From contig JAKGHH010000003.1 in the NCBI GenBank assembly GCA_022828595.1, forward strand, positions 13,640,934 to 13,704,933: DNA of 64,000 nt, read 5' to 3'. This DNA is from Nelumbo lutea. Lineage: Eukaryota; Streptophyta; Magnoliopsida; Proteales; Nelumbonaceae. The notes under the pieces were generated by a model, which saw nothing but the letters and a program-made list of their open reading frames with translations, did no database searches and was not told the origin of the DNA. The position numbers were made by a program, and so were the translations under genes. Below are positions 21,111-32,329 of this stretch, piece after piece (the first letter of the stretch is position 1; each line of letters opens with the position of its first letter).

Positions 21111-22101
21111 ATTAAACTGTTTTATACAGTACACCAATACACACTACTATCCGATCCCAACTCCTGAAATATTTTTGCTCTATCGGTTGCATTTGTTTGG
21201 AACTCAAAATAATTTACTAACAGAATTCGGGTCAGATTGAGTATTTATTATTAGAAAATTTCTTTTATTTATACTTTTTAAAAGTCATTTTTCTGGTTTT
21301 TGAAGTCAATTCAATTGATCTTGGTAAGAAGAATACTTTGTATTTCTGTTACTCACATGACCAGGAAAAGAGGTTACAAAGCACAAACAAATAAATAAAT
21401 AAATACAATAAATTCACTTGAAAGTCCATGCATATCATGCCCAGCACCCTTGGGGAGAACTTCAAAGTTCTAAAATATTGCATAATACTTTCTAAAAAAC
21501 CTAGTCACAAACTAAGGTTATCAATAACCTCTGATTTAATAAAATGGGCAGTGATGAGATACATGGACTGTGTTACAAGAGTCAGATTCCCAAGAAGAAA
21601 ATCTTAGATCACTTTTTTATATAAATAAGTAGTTGCCTAAGTGAGAATAGGTCGACACCTAGTCACCTAGGTGACAAGGCATTCTCTCATCACCCAATCT
21701 CAACTTAGCATCTTTCTGTGCAAATGCAAATATGTATATTACATGTTTATCCATTTTTTGGTTCATGAATGTAAATACTGTACATATTTTAAATCTTTTT
21801 TGCATTTATTTTATTTGTTTGAAGCCGGTGCAAAGGTGTGGGTTCTTCATTAAATATTCCAACTATCTTATGTTTCAATGTCTTAACTTTGATCAAAAAA
21901 TTAATTATCAAAAGAACACAAAATTGTATCTAAAAAATAGGTACAATAATACTCTCTTCTCAAAGTGCAAAAGTGTCAAAAAATAAATTTTTACTTTGAT
22001 AATTATTACTTTTTTACGTATCAAACAAATGCTCGCAAACACAAACCGGGGTACATAAATACCCTAATTCAATGTTTGTATTGCAAACAAACGGAACCTT
22101 A
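21111..22101. other. Intergenic region, nothing recognised
   Basis: AT-rich DNA with short open frames only. A short ATAAATAAATAAAT run lies at about 21388-21402. A palindromic CACCTAGTCACCTAGGTGAC lies near 21655-21675. Confidence 0.4.
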
Positions 22102-22203
22102 CGCTCAAATTGAAAGGAGTATAAATGCAAATATATAGAGTACAAAACCTTATATTTTATATTATTTTATATGTATGCATTTGTATTCTTTCCAAAGTGA
22201 GCA
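22102..22203. mobile_element. Tourist-like MITE family M1, copy 1
   Basis: About 102 bp with terminal inverted repeats (CGCTCAAATTGAAAGGAGTA left; the complement of the right end is TGCTCACTTTGGAAAGAATA), flanked by TTA on both sides. Similar to copies at 27829, 36627 and 49015. Confidence 0.7.
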
Positions 22204-22923
22204 TTAATTGAAAATAATGTCCATCAAACAGAGGTGTTAGATATCGATTTGACACTGGAAAACAAAGCAGGGAAGTTCTTCCATACATGTGCTTGACAAA
22301 TTCCTCATAGTAGGTAAAGCATTCAAACTTTTAAGTAAATACTTAACAAAAATTAATTCATATCCTCCACATCAATGCATAAAACCTCCAACAAACTGTG
22401 AGAACAATCTAGGTTTCAGAAATGACTGGGCATGAATTGCATGTTGAAGCAACTTGCCTTGATTCTAACAAATTCTGGAAGTATTTGATAAAAGTCAGCA
22501 GAGTAACTTCTAGTACTGTCCAACCTCCAAACCTAAAACAAGTCTAAGTGGATCATAGAAGCTTCACTCGGGTGGAACGAGTAAAAAAGTCTTATTTAAA
22601 TATTGTTTTGCACCACTTCCATTTTTAAGGATATAGGACAAGGCAAACTATACACCTCAAAAAGAAAGGGGGGCCACTCTATAAACATTGACACCTCTTC
22701 TTATCATTCCCAACATACATAAAAGGTGCTTTCAAGAATAAAAACTATGGGGAAACATCTCCCCTGGCTCCACCCCATACAGGGTGGTTCCAAATTATAT
22801 GGCATTCAACAAATTTCTTAGTAGTTATTGTTGTTCATTGAATTTTTTTAATATAACAAAAAAATAATTACAAGTAAAATTATATTTTTGGAATCATGGG
22901 GCTATACAACAGAGGTAGTCACT
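22204..22923. other. Intergenic region, nothing recognised
   Basis: No gene, repeat or RNA that I can support. Confidence 0.35.
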
Positions 22924-23203
22924 GTTTTCAAAACCGGATCAGATTGGACTGGACGGTCGGACTAGAAAAACCAGGAACCAGTTACCTGATCGGTTCTGTT
23001 TTCTTCCAAAACAGCTTTTCCCCCAAAACCGTTGATTTTGGTCAGCAAATCGCTGAACCGGTCAGTTAACCATTCGAATAGTTTTGACTGTTTTTCAAAT
23101 TTTTAATTTTTTTTTTTTGTCAAAACGAGCATACCATTCGGGTCGAACGGTTGAACCATTCGAACTGGTAACCAGACCCCTGACCAGTTCGTTTTTAAAA
23201 ACC
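22924..23203. mobile_element. MITE-like element with AAAACCGG-type ends
   Basis: Imperfect terminal inverted repeats: left GTTTTCAAAACCGGATCAGA, and the right end complement GGTTTTTAAAAACGAACTGG. The interior is rich in GAACCGGT-like words. This matches a common plant non-autonomous DNA transposon pattern. Target duplication not clear. Confidence 0.5.
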
Positions 23204-23292
23204 ATAAGGATAGCCCATCCCCATCCGCCTAACCCCCCCCCCCCTAAAAAGTGGAACTGGATTAGAAAAAGCATAAGCTTTAAAATAGTTGT

Positions 23293-23807
23293 CAAGGTGT
23301 CTAGGCACCCTAGGAGGCTCACTTGGCGTAATCGCAAAGCAATTTTGTACATTGTGTTATAAAATACTTTTATATTCTTGATTTTTTGAGTTTATCTCAT
23401 TATAAAATAGACATTATTAAACTAAAATATTAATTCTATATGTTCATATACTAATTTATTTTTATTATTTTCTTATTTGTTAGGATTTAATCAACACAGA
23501 CATTGCTATTGCTGTATTGAACCCTAAAAGACTTTCAAAACATGAACCAATACTAATTTTCCTAAAACAAAAATAGGGGTTCAGTCGTTATATTTTTTGA
23601 ATTTTCATTGCTTTATTATTTTTGTTCTCATGAATATATTGATTTTCTATAAAACATAAAATTTATATTTTTCTTATGAAATTTATGGATAATTATTAAG
23701 AAAATATGGTTATGGAACCTAGGAACTACCTTAGATATATATGTTTTTTACTTAAAAAATTCATTTCCTAGGCGCCCCCTATCACCTAGCATCACCTTAG
23801 CGCCTTG
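23293..23807. mobile_element. MITE-like element with CAAGGCGC ends
   Basis: Starts CAAGGTGTCTAGGCACCCTA. Its right end complement reads CAAGGCGCTAAGGTGATGCT. The inverted ends and the AT-rich interior of about 515 bp fit a widespread plant hAT-like MITE. No transposase. Confidence 0.55.
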
Positions 23808-25083
23808 AAAATTATGGCTCTAATGTCTAGTGCTTCATCTCCCTCTATCTCATGCACACAATATATTTGGTGCATTAATAAAGACCATACGCCATGGCTA
23901 TCTGATTTACAAGCATTTTCTCTACAATTTTGTGGAGTTGTCTAGAATAGTGTATAATTGCCTAAAATATATATAGAGATATCTTGACCAATCAAGAGAT
24001 TTGTAGGATGATTTGGGGATTGTAGAGAGGTCCAAGTTGGAAGATGCGAGAGTATTTCAGAAAGAGGTCTAGAAAGTTCCAAATCCACCAATTGATCAAA
24101 AAAAAATGTTCCAAATTCACCAATTGTCTAACACATATAGAACGCATGTTGTAACAACCAATCACAATAAATAAGAGGAGCCTCCGATTCACCAGGCACC
24201 TCACAAGGGTTGTGCACTTTCCATATTGGTAAATTAGCAATTCACTTATGTACTCTCTCTTTCTCTCCAGAGTTCTCTTAATTTGGACCTTCAAAAAGGT
24301 CATAAATACATCAGGTTAGGGTATTGTAGAACTGCTACATGGCAAGACTCAAAGAAGCACTTAGGGGAATTGTAGGATGCCTGAACTAGAGCTAGCACTA
24401 GTGCAAATCAATAGTCTACAATGCATATTGATGGAGCGCGATCCGGATGCTCTCAACTGGAGGGCAGCTCGGATGAAGGCTCAGAGGATTCGGGGTGGCT
24501 TACCCGGTGTGGGTGCTCAAATGCTTAAGTTAGCATTTGGTAGTCCGAGCTGCAGTCCTAGAAGTCAGGCATACTCTTGTTAAGCATAATTTTTTGCAAG
24601 TATTAAAGCATCATATATTGGAGAAGTGTGAATAGTGTACGCATGATAGTAGAAAGGGTTTACAAGTATAGGTCAGAATTTCCCTTTCCATGTACAATTA
24701 AGTGAAATTTAATGTTAACTTCTCAGCTTGCAAGTTGAGGGAGGTAAATAAAAGTCAAGTTTGTTCTATACAACTTAGCAAAGAAATTACAGTTTATGGA
24801 AAATAACTAAAACTTAATTTTCTCACTACTGGGGGGAATTGTTCCTTTATTGCATTACTAAAATAAACATCCCGGAATAACAAAAGTGCAAGTTTTCGGT
24901 ATACAGAACTCACAATCTGTAACACATGCCCTGTTCTTCAATTATATTGGCATTTATGCATGCGTGGACATAAACAATCACAATTTTTGTGTCTATGCAA
25001 AAATCTGATGTGGAAAATTATCTCAAAGCAACACATGGAAAATAAACGCAACAATGTCAAACACCCTCAAGGTGATCGCCAAG
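23808..25083. other. Intergenic region
   Basis: No gene recognised. Around 24425-24560, phrases such as GATGCTCAAATGCTTAAGTTAGC resemble the LTR of the Gypsy-like element at 52171-56750 (ATGCTCAAGTTAGCGAAT near 52420). It may be an old fragment of that family; the match is weak. Confidence 0.35.
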
Positions 25084-25230
25084 GGCCATTTGATATGCTC
25101 CGAATCCTCTCCAGGCCAGTGAGGAGAGGATCCTTTACTGGTGAATTTAAATAAGTTGGCATGTATCATTGGACCAGCAAAGGATTCTCTCCTCACTGGC
25201 CAGTAGAGGATTAAGAGCCCATTTGATAAC
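25084..25230. repeat. Fold-back element (long inverted repeat)
   Basis: Arms of about 55-60 bp: 25084-25142 and 25171-25230. The left arm contains AATCCTCTCCAGGCCAGTGA; the complement of the right arm reads AATCCTCTACTGGCCAGTGA. The outer ends share ATTTGATA and CCATTTG words. A 28-bp spacer separates the arms. Probably a small MITE; transcribed, it would form a strong hairpin. Confidence 0.75.
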
Positions 25231-25686
25231 AGCTGACGTGGATAAAGTGAATGACTTATTGATTTATCTTTTAGTTAATAAGCTATTCAAGAGGGTGCAA
25301 ATTCCTCAATGGCTGAAGATGAAGTTGGATTGATTATCATATCTTGAATATTTAATTGTTGATTTATTTTATCCACTAAAGAACAAAGCAATGAGTCATT
25401 CAGTTTAGTTTTAGTACATTAGTCATTTCAGCCTTTTCAAAGGGTCCCCTGAGCCCGAGGTATGACCAAAGAATACCTCAAATGTGTTTACCAAGTAGGG
25501 ACTTCTGGAGCAATCAATTGAAACTTATAAATGCAAAAGGCTGATTGTCAATACAAAAGAACATTGCAATTGAATTTTTATAACCTCCCGATGTCATACG
25601 TAACAAAGCCTGTTAAATATACATATCCAACATATTCATACACCTCAATGCATCCAGTGTGAGCTGTGCAGAAAATTTCGAACCTT
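25231..25686. other. 3' flank of the PPR gene
   Basis: Downstream (minus-strand) flank of the PPR gene, presumably holding its 3' UTR and poly(A) site. No feature can be placed with confidence. Confidence 0.4.
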
Positions 25687-27513
25687 TCACCAGTAATCCT
25701 TGCAAGAGCACAGACCGTCTTTGAAATGATGGAACCGAATGCGATCTCTCACAATAATCTCCACATTGAAGGCTCTAGAAATCAATTTAGTCACCATGTG
25801 ACAATCATTACAGACCCGTAGATTTTTAAAAATGCGAATTGGCACTCCTGGTCTTGATTTAAGTAGCCCAAAAGCTATGGCAAGCCTCTCACTGTGGAGG
25901 CGAAGTGAATGTTCTTTTCCATCTTGGAGCTCATCAACCATAGGTGCTTGTGATAAATCAGGCACATAGCCCAGCAACTCTAGCCTCTCTTCAATTACAC
26001 TCAACACTCGGTAGATCTCTTTGGTATGGGAGTGTGATGTGTCTCCAGCTAGAAATTGATGAATCTGACCTTCTATCTCTATTGAACTGCAACCGGGCTC
26101 CTTTATTATACCCTTCTCACTCATTAATTTTCGAACCAAACCAACCTCATCCCAACGGTTTGCTGAAGCATAGACTCTGGACAAGAGCACATAAACTCCA
26201 CTGCAGATACCACCTTCTGATTCAAGCAAACGATTGGCAACTTCTTCACTCAGCTCAACGCTGGCATTTTTCTTACAACAAGCGTCAAGAAGACTCCTCC
26301 AGATTACCACGTCAGGCTTCATGGGCATCTCTGACACAAGCTTCAGAGCTTCATCAATGAGCCCAGCACGAGCGAGGAGATCAACCATGCACCCATAGTG
26401 CTCTAATTGAGGTTCAATCTCATACTGACTAACCATCAAATTGAAGTATCTGCGGCCCTCACTCACTAGACCCCCATGATTACACGCACTCAGAGCGCCG
26501 ACGAATGTAATCGAATTGGGCATAAGCCTACCCATCCTGCACATGGAAGCAAAGGATTCTAGAGCCGCCTCCACCCGCCCGTGCATGGCGAATCCTAAAA
26601 TCATAGAATTCCAAGAAGTCACGTCTCGTGGGCGCATTCTCTCAAAGACTTGACGAGCCATGTCTAAACACCCACATTTGCAATACATATCCAATAGTGA
26701 ATTATTCATTAAAACATCGTTAGCTGCATCGTCACTGAAATTTTTTAACACATAAAAATGAGCCCACATCCCTAAAGACAAAGCCCCCAAGCCACCACAA
26801 GCGCATATGACACTCTGCATTGTATAGCCATCGGGTTGATACAAACTCTGCACCTCGGAAAATAGTTGCAAGGCAGTAACGAAGTCACCAAACTGAACAT
26901 ACCCATCTATTATAACATTCCACGAGACCAAACTTCTAGAATGCATTCTTTCGAACACCTTCCTAGCCAGATCCAAACATCCACAAGATGCATAGAAATG
27001 AATGAGACTGTTATTAACGTAGGTATCAGAATCGAACCCAAGTTTCAAAATCTGAGCGTGTATCTGTTTGCCTTCGTATATAGCTACCAAGAACGCGCAG
27101 GCCTTGAGAACAAATGGGAAGGTATGTTTGTCCTGTGCAACACGTCCTTCCTCCAGCATTCTGCGATAGAGTAGGATGGACTGGTCCTTACGATCGACGC
27201 TCCACGCGTATGCCCTGATAAGTGTATTCCATATGAATGAATTGGGGCTCTCAATTTGATCGAAAAACCGAGATGCGTATTCAATATCAGAGAAGGCAGA
27301 GAAATGTAGAATTCGACTGTACAAGAAGAGTGTCTCTGGCTGACTGGCCGAAGTAGTCCGCAGTGTCTGAGCGTGGATCTGTTTGAGCTGTGAAATGCTC
27401 TTGCAATCTCTTACAAGGGTCAGGAGATGGTGGCATCGATTGCTGCTACTGTTGTTGACAGTGAGTAGACGAGAGGAAGGGTTTGCTGTCAGCGCCAGAA
27501 CCATAACGAACAA
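25687..27513 (-). CDS. CRR28: Pentatricopeptide repeat protein, PLS-E/E+-DYW class, CRR28-like
   Basis: Intact single-exon gene of 608 codons. PPR proteins bind organellar RNA base by base, and the DYW domain is the cytidine deaminase that performs C-to-U editing. Seen: an N-terminal targeting-like stretch (about residues 1-35), then SQLKQIHAQTLRTT, a run of P, L and S repeats (for example NSLIHFYASCGCLDLARKVF, NSLLDMYCKCGCLDMARQVF), the E region (about 420-500: CSSIEIEGQIHQFLAGDTSH), and a complete DYW domain with HSERLAIAFGLL (the HxE zinc/catalytic motif), CNDCH and the final CKDYW. Order, length and wording match Arabidopsis CRR28 (At1g59720), which is needed for editing of ndh transcripts in chloroplasts. 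Orthology is inferred from remembered similarity. The first ATG at 27513 is used; ATG at codon 4 (MVLAL) resembles the Arabidopsis start and is equally possible. Confidence 0.9.
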   Translation of the reverse strand: MFVMVLALTANPSSRLLTVNNSSSNRCHHLLTLVRDCKSISQLKQIHAQTLRTTSASQPETLFLYSRILHFSAFSDIEYASRFFDQIESPNSFIWNTLIRAYAWSVDRKDQSILLYRRMLEEGRVAQDKHTFPFVLKACAFLVAIYEGKQIHAQILKLGFDSDTYVNNSLIHFYASCGCLDLARKVFERMHSRSLVSWNVIIDGYVQFGDFVTALQLFSEVQSLYQPDGYTMQSVICACGGLGALSLGMWAHFYVLKNFSDDAANDVLMNNSLLDMYCKCGCLDMARQVFERMRPRDVTSWNSMILGFAMHGRVEAALESFASMCRMGRLMPNSITFVGALSACNHGGLVSEGRRYFNLMVSQYEIEPQLEHYGCMVDLLARAGLIDEALKLVSEMPMKPDVVIWRSLLDACCKKNASVELSEEVANRLLESEGGICSGVYVLLSRVYASANRWDEVGLVRKLMSEKGIIKEPGCSSIEIEGQIHQFLAGDTSHSHTKEIYRVLSVIEERLELLGYVPDLSQAPMVDELQDGKEHSLRLHSERLAIAFGLLKSRPGVPIRIFKNLRVCNDCHMVTKLISRAFNVEIIVRDRIRFHHFKDGLCSCKDYW

Positions 27514-27828
27514 CGATATATGGTGGGCAAATGCCTGTGGACAGACAACGAGATAAGAAGAAGACGAAGAATGTGCTCAACATTTTGCATATCCCCAAGT
27601 AAAGGCCTAAAACATTTGTTTTAGCTACAAGGTCCCTCTTTATTATCGTTCAGTAAAAATTTAACATCATTCTTCGAGAAAAAAAGGTTTTCATTTGTTA
27701 ATTCCCGGGCTGAGTTGATCAATCATCGGTTAATTGACCACGGTCCCTTGCTTGTATACCTTATAATAGGTTGCATGGTGAATTAAATTTTCAAAAAGTA
27801 TTAGTTACTCGGCTAATCGATACCCTTA
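27514..27828. other. 5' flank of the PPR gene
   Basis: Promoter side of the minus-strand PPR gene. No TATA box or other element can be assigned with confidence. Confidence 0.35.
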
Positions 27829-27934
27829 GGCTCTGTTTGGAAGCAGTACAAATACAAATATATATTGTATAAATACATATAAAATAATATAAAATACAAG
27901 GTTTTTCAATACAAATTTGTGTTTATATTGAGCC
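27829..27934. mobile_element. Tourist-like MITE family M1, copy 2
   Basis: Starts GGCTCTGTTTGGAAGCAGTA after TTA and ends ATATTGAGCC before TAA. Same AT-rich core (ACAAATACAAATATA) as copies 1, 3 and 4. Confidence 0.7.
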
Positions 27935-27990
27935 TAATAATCGTCTCCCCCTCCTTCCAAATTGAGCCTAATAATCGTCTCCCCCTCCTG
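27926..27990. repeat. 33-bp tandem duplication
   Basis: The phrase ATTGAGCCTAATAATCGTCT followed by CCCCCTCCT occurs twice in direct succession, 32-33 bp apart. It begins inside the end of the MITE at 27829-27934, so it arose after that insertion. Confidence 0.8.
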
Positions 27991-28133
27991 CCTCTCTCTT
28001 TACCCAAATGTCACCAAATTAGATGGAAAGGGGGCGATTATTTCAGACAAAGATTCGACCTTCAAAAGAAAAGGGAATCGAAAAGCCAGTGGTGAAATTA
28101 TGCGCTTATGTTTTTGATATTCAAGTCAATAAT

Positions 28134-28471
28134 GGGGCTGTTTCGCAAGTCTTTTTGAGAAGATCTTCTAGTAATTTTTTACAGTTAAAAGATACATTGA
28201 GCTTTTGCATAAAGATCTGAGCAGTTCGAAACTAGTTTAGCTATCATGCACTTTTCCATGCCTTTCCACACGAGAATAAAGCGAGAAAAACGCAAAAAAC
28301 TCGATTTCAAGCTTTCCAAAATCAGCCCAAAATTGACTTCTCACATCTTTTTTGGCGCATCGGCTTTTGACAACTATATATATTACAAACCAAATAGAAA
28401 AGGACTATGGTGTGGGATGTCCGGCATGTAAACAGCCAAAAGACTGTACAAAAAGACACACCAAACAGGTC
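28134..28471. mobile_element. Harbinger-like MITE family M2, copy 1
   Basis: About 338 bp. Left end GGGGCTGTTTCGCAAGTC; right end complement GACCTGTTTGGTGTGTCTTT; flanked by TAA on the right and TAAT on the left. Internal words (GAGCTTTTG, AATCAGCCC, TAAACAGCCAAAAGAC) are shared in order with 37213-37563. Confidence 0.8.
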
Positions 28472-29029
28472 TAAGATGGGGTACGAGCTGTCCAATGTGA
28501 TTTAAAGGCAATAAATGTGTCTTAATCCCTTTGGGTTTCAAAGATTAGTCAATTACCTTTATATAGGCAAGAATGTTTATCTGGTCAACATGTAGTGGCA
28601 ATCTATGGGACACTTGTTCGAGAACAGTGGCACTTCTCAATACATGTGGGAAGAGCCTAGGTCCCACTTCATGCCAAAGTTGGTGAGGTGGATGATTGTA
28701 TTGCCCATGGTTGTTGTGACTACTCTACATGGTTTAGTTGAGGGCGCCTTACAGGCACAACCGTCATGAATTGAGAACATCTCCCATGAATAATAACTTA
28801 TAAGTACGAGAAATATACCCAATGCTTGGGAGGATGTGCATGTGAGATTGGTGTGAGGCACCTTTTGTAAGTAGCAGATTCACCCACGTGTCAGGATTCC
28901 ATTGATGTCTAGTTCGACCCGCATCAATAACGTTAGAACTGTACTTACCCTAGGGTAGAAAAACCACCAATCTACTTGGGTCTTCCCTCTTTAGTAGACA
29001 AGACCAAATGCAACACCTTCAATTACCTG
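28472..29029. other. Intergenic region, nothing recognised
   Basis: A minus-strand open run at 28637-28861 (74 codons) has no recognisable domain and no supporting context. I do not call it a gene. Confidence 0.35.
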
Positions 29030-29815
29030 GTTGAAAGGGTTGAGAAAAAAACAAGTGGTTGGGCTACCATCCCCTTTTACAGCATGTCCTGTCTTCTCTT
29101 TTCCAACAAAACCTATGAAAGCCCTCAAATGGGCCCATAGAGTTTTCTGGTGGGGATCTTCAAAAAAAGAATGAAAGAAAAAAAACCTTTAGATTAATTA
29201 TAACCAATTTAACAAGAACGAGCCAAGTGGAGGGTTAGGATTCAAAGATTCAACAGTGCTTAATAGAGCTCTTCTTTCTAAACTTGCTTGGAGGTTAGTT
29301 GTGGATTCTACAAATTTGTTCGAAAAGTAATAAGAGCAAAATACCTAAGAAATAATTGTTTTCTTTCATCAAACCTAAGCTCTCATGGCTCTTGGGGATG
29401 GAAAAGTCTTTTAGGTGGTAGAGTTGTTCTCCTTGAAGGAATCTGTTGTGGAGTTGGAAATGGTGAAAAATTAGATATTTGGAACTCCCCTTGGATTCCA
29501 AGGTTGTGGATACAAAATCTATGTCCCTAAACCAAACAATCCTAAGTTGTTCAAAGTTTGTGACTTAATAGATCCAAACTAGGTGGTTGATTAATAAGTT
29601 AATAGAGGAAAATTTCATGCCACCAATTACAAAGCAAATTCCAAGTATCAGTGTGCTTCTCATGGATGGGAGGATAAACTCTTTTGGAACCCACAGCCAC
29701 AAGGTAAATTTACTGCTAAAACAACCTACTTTCTAGCCAAAAAGGTTATACATGATTTGGAAGGCTCAAGTAGTAATCTATATAAATATATTAAGTTGAA
29801 ATGTGTACGAAGGAC
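29030..29815 (+). mobile_element. LINE fragment, ORF2 C-terminal part (left piece)
   Basis: Plus-strand frames give typical plant LINE sequence downstream of the reverse transcriptase: PSGGLGFKDSTVLNRALLSK around 29222-29280, then KVIRAKYLRNNCF and GNGEKLDIWNSPWIPRL around 29320-29500, then DKLFWNPQPQGKFTAKTTYF around 29670-29730. Frameshifts break it. It stops near 29815 and resumes at about 32330. Confidence 0.75.
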
Positions 29816-29889
29816 AGTATGAGGATACAAGAAATGGAATTTAATATTAATTTTTTGCCTTTTTCTTTAGAAATTATAAGAATGTCACA

Positions 29890-30300
29890 TAAAGACAAAC
29901 CTCCTTATTATTATATATGCATTTATTTATTTAATAAAATTAAATAAATTATTTATAAATCAATAAAATAAAAGAGATTTGACATTGAGAGAAAGATTTT
30001 AATAGACATGTATTTATTTATTTTACTAAATTATTTATTTTCTTATTATCTAATCATTTATTTATTTAATAAAATTAAATAAATTATTTATAAATCAATA
30101 AAATAAAATAGATTTGACCTTGAAAGAAAGATTTTAATAGATATTTGTTTATTTATTAAATTATTTATTTTATTATTATTATCTAAGCATTTATTTAATT
30201 AATAAAAGTAAATAAATTATTTATACATCAATAAAATAAAGGAGATTTGACATTGAGAGAAAGATTTTAATAGACATTTATTTATTTATTTTGAAATAAT
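29890..30300. repeat. AT-rich tandem repeat, about 120-bp unit
   Basis: Three diverged units contain ATAAATTATTTATAAATCAATAAAATAAA followed by GATTTGAC, TTGA, GAAAGATTTTAATAGACAT in the same order (units starting near 29930, 30060 and 30195). A coarse satellite-like array. Confidence 0.75.
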
Positions 30301-30569
30301 TTACAAACAAATTATTCTCTCCGCCCGAGCCCAATATTTAGGTAGGATTGTCAATAGGTCGGGTCCAACCCAATGGACCCGAATCAATTGAGCTGGTTCT
30401 AGTTCTGGGAACTAGAACCAACGGGTCTATTCCAACTCGGGTCCCAATTACTATCGATTTGGGACCCGTTATATATATAATGTATAATATATTAAATAAA
30501 TAAATTATATATATTATACATATAATATATATAGAATATTTAATATATATTACGGAAAAGTACAAACAG

Positions 30570-30746
30570 GCCCACTGCAGATTTCTAAATTCCATTGCAT
30601 ATTTATAAACATTCAAAATGTCAAATACCCCCACTCTATGCGCCAATGCCAGCTTGTGAATTGGCGTCAATTCCAAACCGGCACCTACCCCAACTGTACT
30701 TGGGCCTAAAAATTTTGACCCTGGGTTGAACCGTCATTCTCCCTAT
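30570..30746. repeat. Dispersed repeat family R1, copy 2
   Basis: Partner of 20934-21110. Carries CTGCAGATTTCTAAATTCCA, TCAAATACCCCCACTCTATG and ACCGTCATTCTCC in the same order. Non-coding. Confidence 0.65.
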
Positions 30747-30954
30747 ATATTATACATAAATATTTATTTTTTATTTATTATAATCGAGTCTGTCAAGTTA
30801 GACTTGATTGTCTCGAAAACCAATTGGTTCGGTTCCGATCCAAAAATTATAGACCCTATCGGGTTCGGGTCCATATCTGGATCCTCAACATTTCATGTTG
30901 GGTCGATTCTAGTTCCAACCGATTCCAACCTAGACCAAACCTGTTAACAGTTCT

Positions 30955-32250
30955 ATATTTAGAGCTATCAACAGGTAGGTTTGAGCCCAATATTTATGAG
31001 GGGGGCCAAAATGTAAGTGGAATAGGGGGCCATGGCTCCCTTGGGTCCCCTTGGCTCTACCCATAGGCTTGGGAAACCTATTCATAGTTCACGTCAAGAT
31101 GTGCACTTTGCCTTTATATCAATCGAACATATTCGAGTCCAAGTTTGAATATGATGAGACCATCAGGCCTAGATCTTGAGCCCAAGCCCGACCCCCATAT
31201 AAAGCCCGAAGCTCGACCAAGAAATTGAGAAAAAGATTTGTATTATTTATTTAACAACAAAATTGATTTATTTATATCAAATTGACTTCAAAAGTGAAAA
31301 TTTTAATTATTTGTTTATTGTTTTATTTTATTAAAATAAATATATTATTATCCATAATTTTTATCTATTTAATTGAACATGCACCCAATATTTAGTGTTG
31401 CCAACAGGTCGGGTTTGGTTCTAGATAACTTGGACCAGTCGTGTCCTAATAATAAATAAATACTTACTTATTTATTTTATTATAATAAATATTTTATTTA
31501 TTTATTTTACAAAATTAAGTAAATTATTATACATTGATTTCTATTTATTTAATTTACTAAATTAATCTTTATTTTACTAACAAATTATTTCTCTTTCTCC
31601 CCGAGCCTAAAAATTTAGGGCTATCAATAGGTTAGGTCTATGTTGGGTAGGGACGAAGCTAGGAATTTATGAGGGGGGCTAAAATATAAGTGGATTGGGG
31701 GGGTAATTTAGGGCTATTAATAGGTTAGCTTTGGGTTGGGTAAGAGAAGAGCTAGGAATTTTTTATGAGGGGTACCAAAATCTAAGTGGATTGGAGGGTA
31801 GGGGGAATAAATATGGATGGTCATTGGGGTGGGGAGTGGGGGAGTGGGATAATATACATGAAGAGTGGGGATTTGTTGGGCCATAGGGGGGACATGGCTC
31901 CTTGGGGTCCCCATGTCTCTTCCCCAGGGTTGGGATTAAACCTATTCATAGGCCACACTAGGCTTTGCCTTTATACCAACGGAACATATTCAGGCCAAAG
32001 CCTGAGCATGACCGGACCATCAGGCCTAGATCTTGAGCCCAAGCTCGATCCCCATATAAAGCCCAAAGCCCAGCCAGGAAATTGAGAAAAAATATATTTG
32101 TATTCTTTATTTAACAACAAAATTGATTAATTTATATTAATTAAATTGACTTTAAAACTGAAAATTTTATTTATTTATTATTTTATTAAATTAAATTAAA
32201 TATATTATTATCCATAAAATTTCTACTTATTTTAAGTAAATTTTATTTCT
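30955..32250. repeat. Direct duplication of a roughly 500-bp block
   Basis: 30955-31370 and about 31710-32225 share, in order: TTTAGGGCTAT.AA.AGGTTAG, TATGAGGGG, CATGGCTCC.TTGGG, AACCTATTCATAG, TTTGCCTTTATA, CATCAGGCCTAGATCTTGAG, CCATATAAAGCCC, ATTTAACAACAAAATTGATT and ATATATTATTATCCATAA. The second copy has an extra GGTGGGGAGTGGGGGAGTGG segment. A third, short start of the unit lies at 31615-31705. The block looks like part of an unclassified transposon sitting inside the split LINE. Confidence 0.75.
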
Positions 32251-32329
32251 AAAAAATATTTATTAAAAATTTTACTTTTTGCAAATTCATTTTTTCCTAT
32301 ATAATAATTTAGCTTTTACAACGCAGCCC

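Noticed and set aside
25944..27174. Plus-strand open runs antisense to the PPR gene
   Set aside because: Antisense shadows of a repetitive protein gene.
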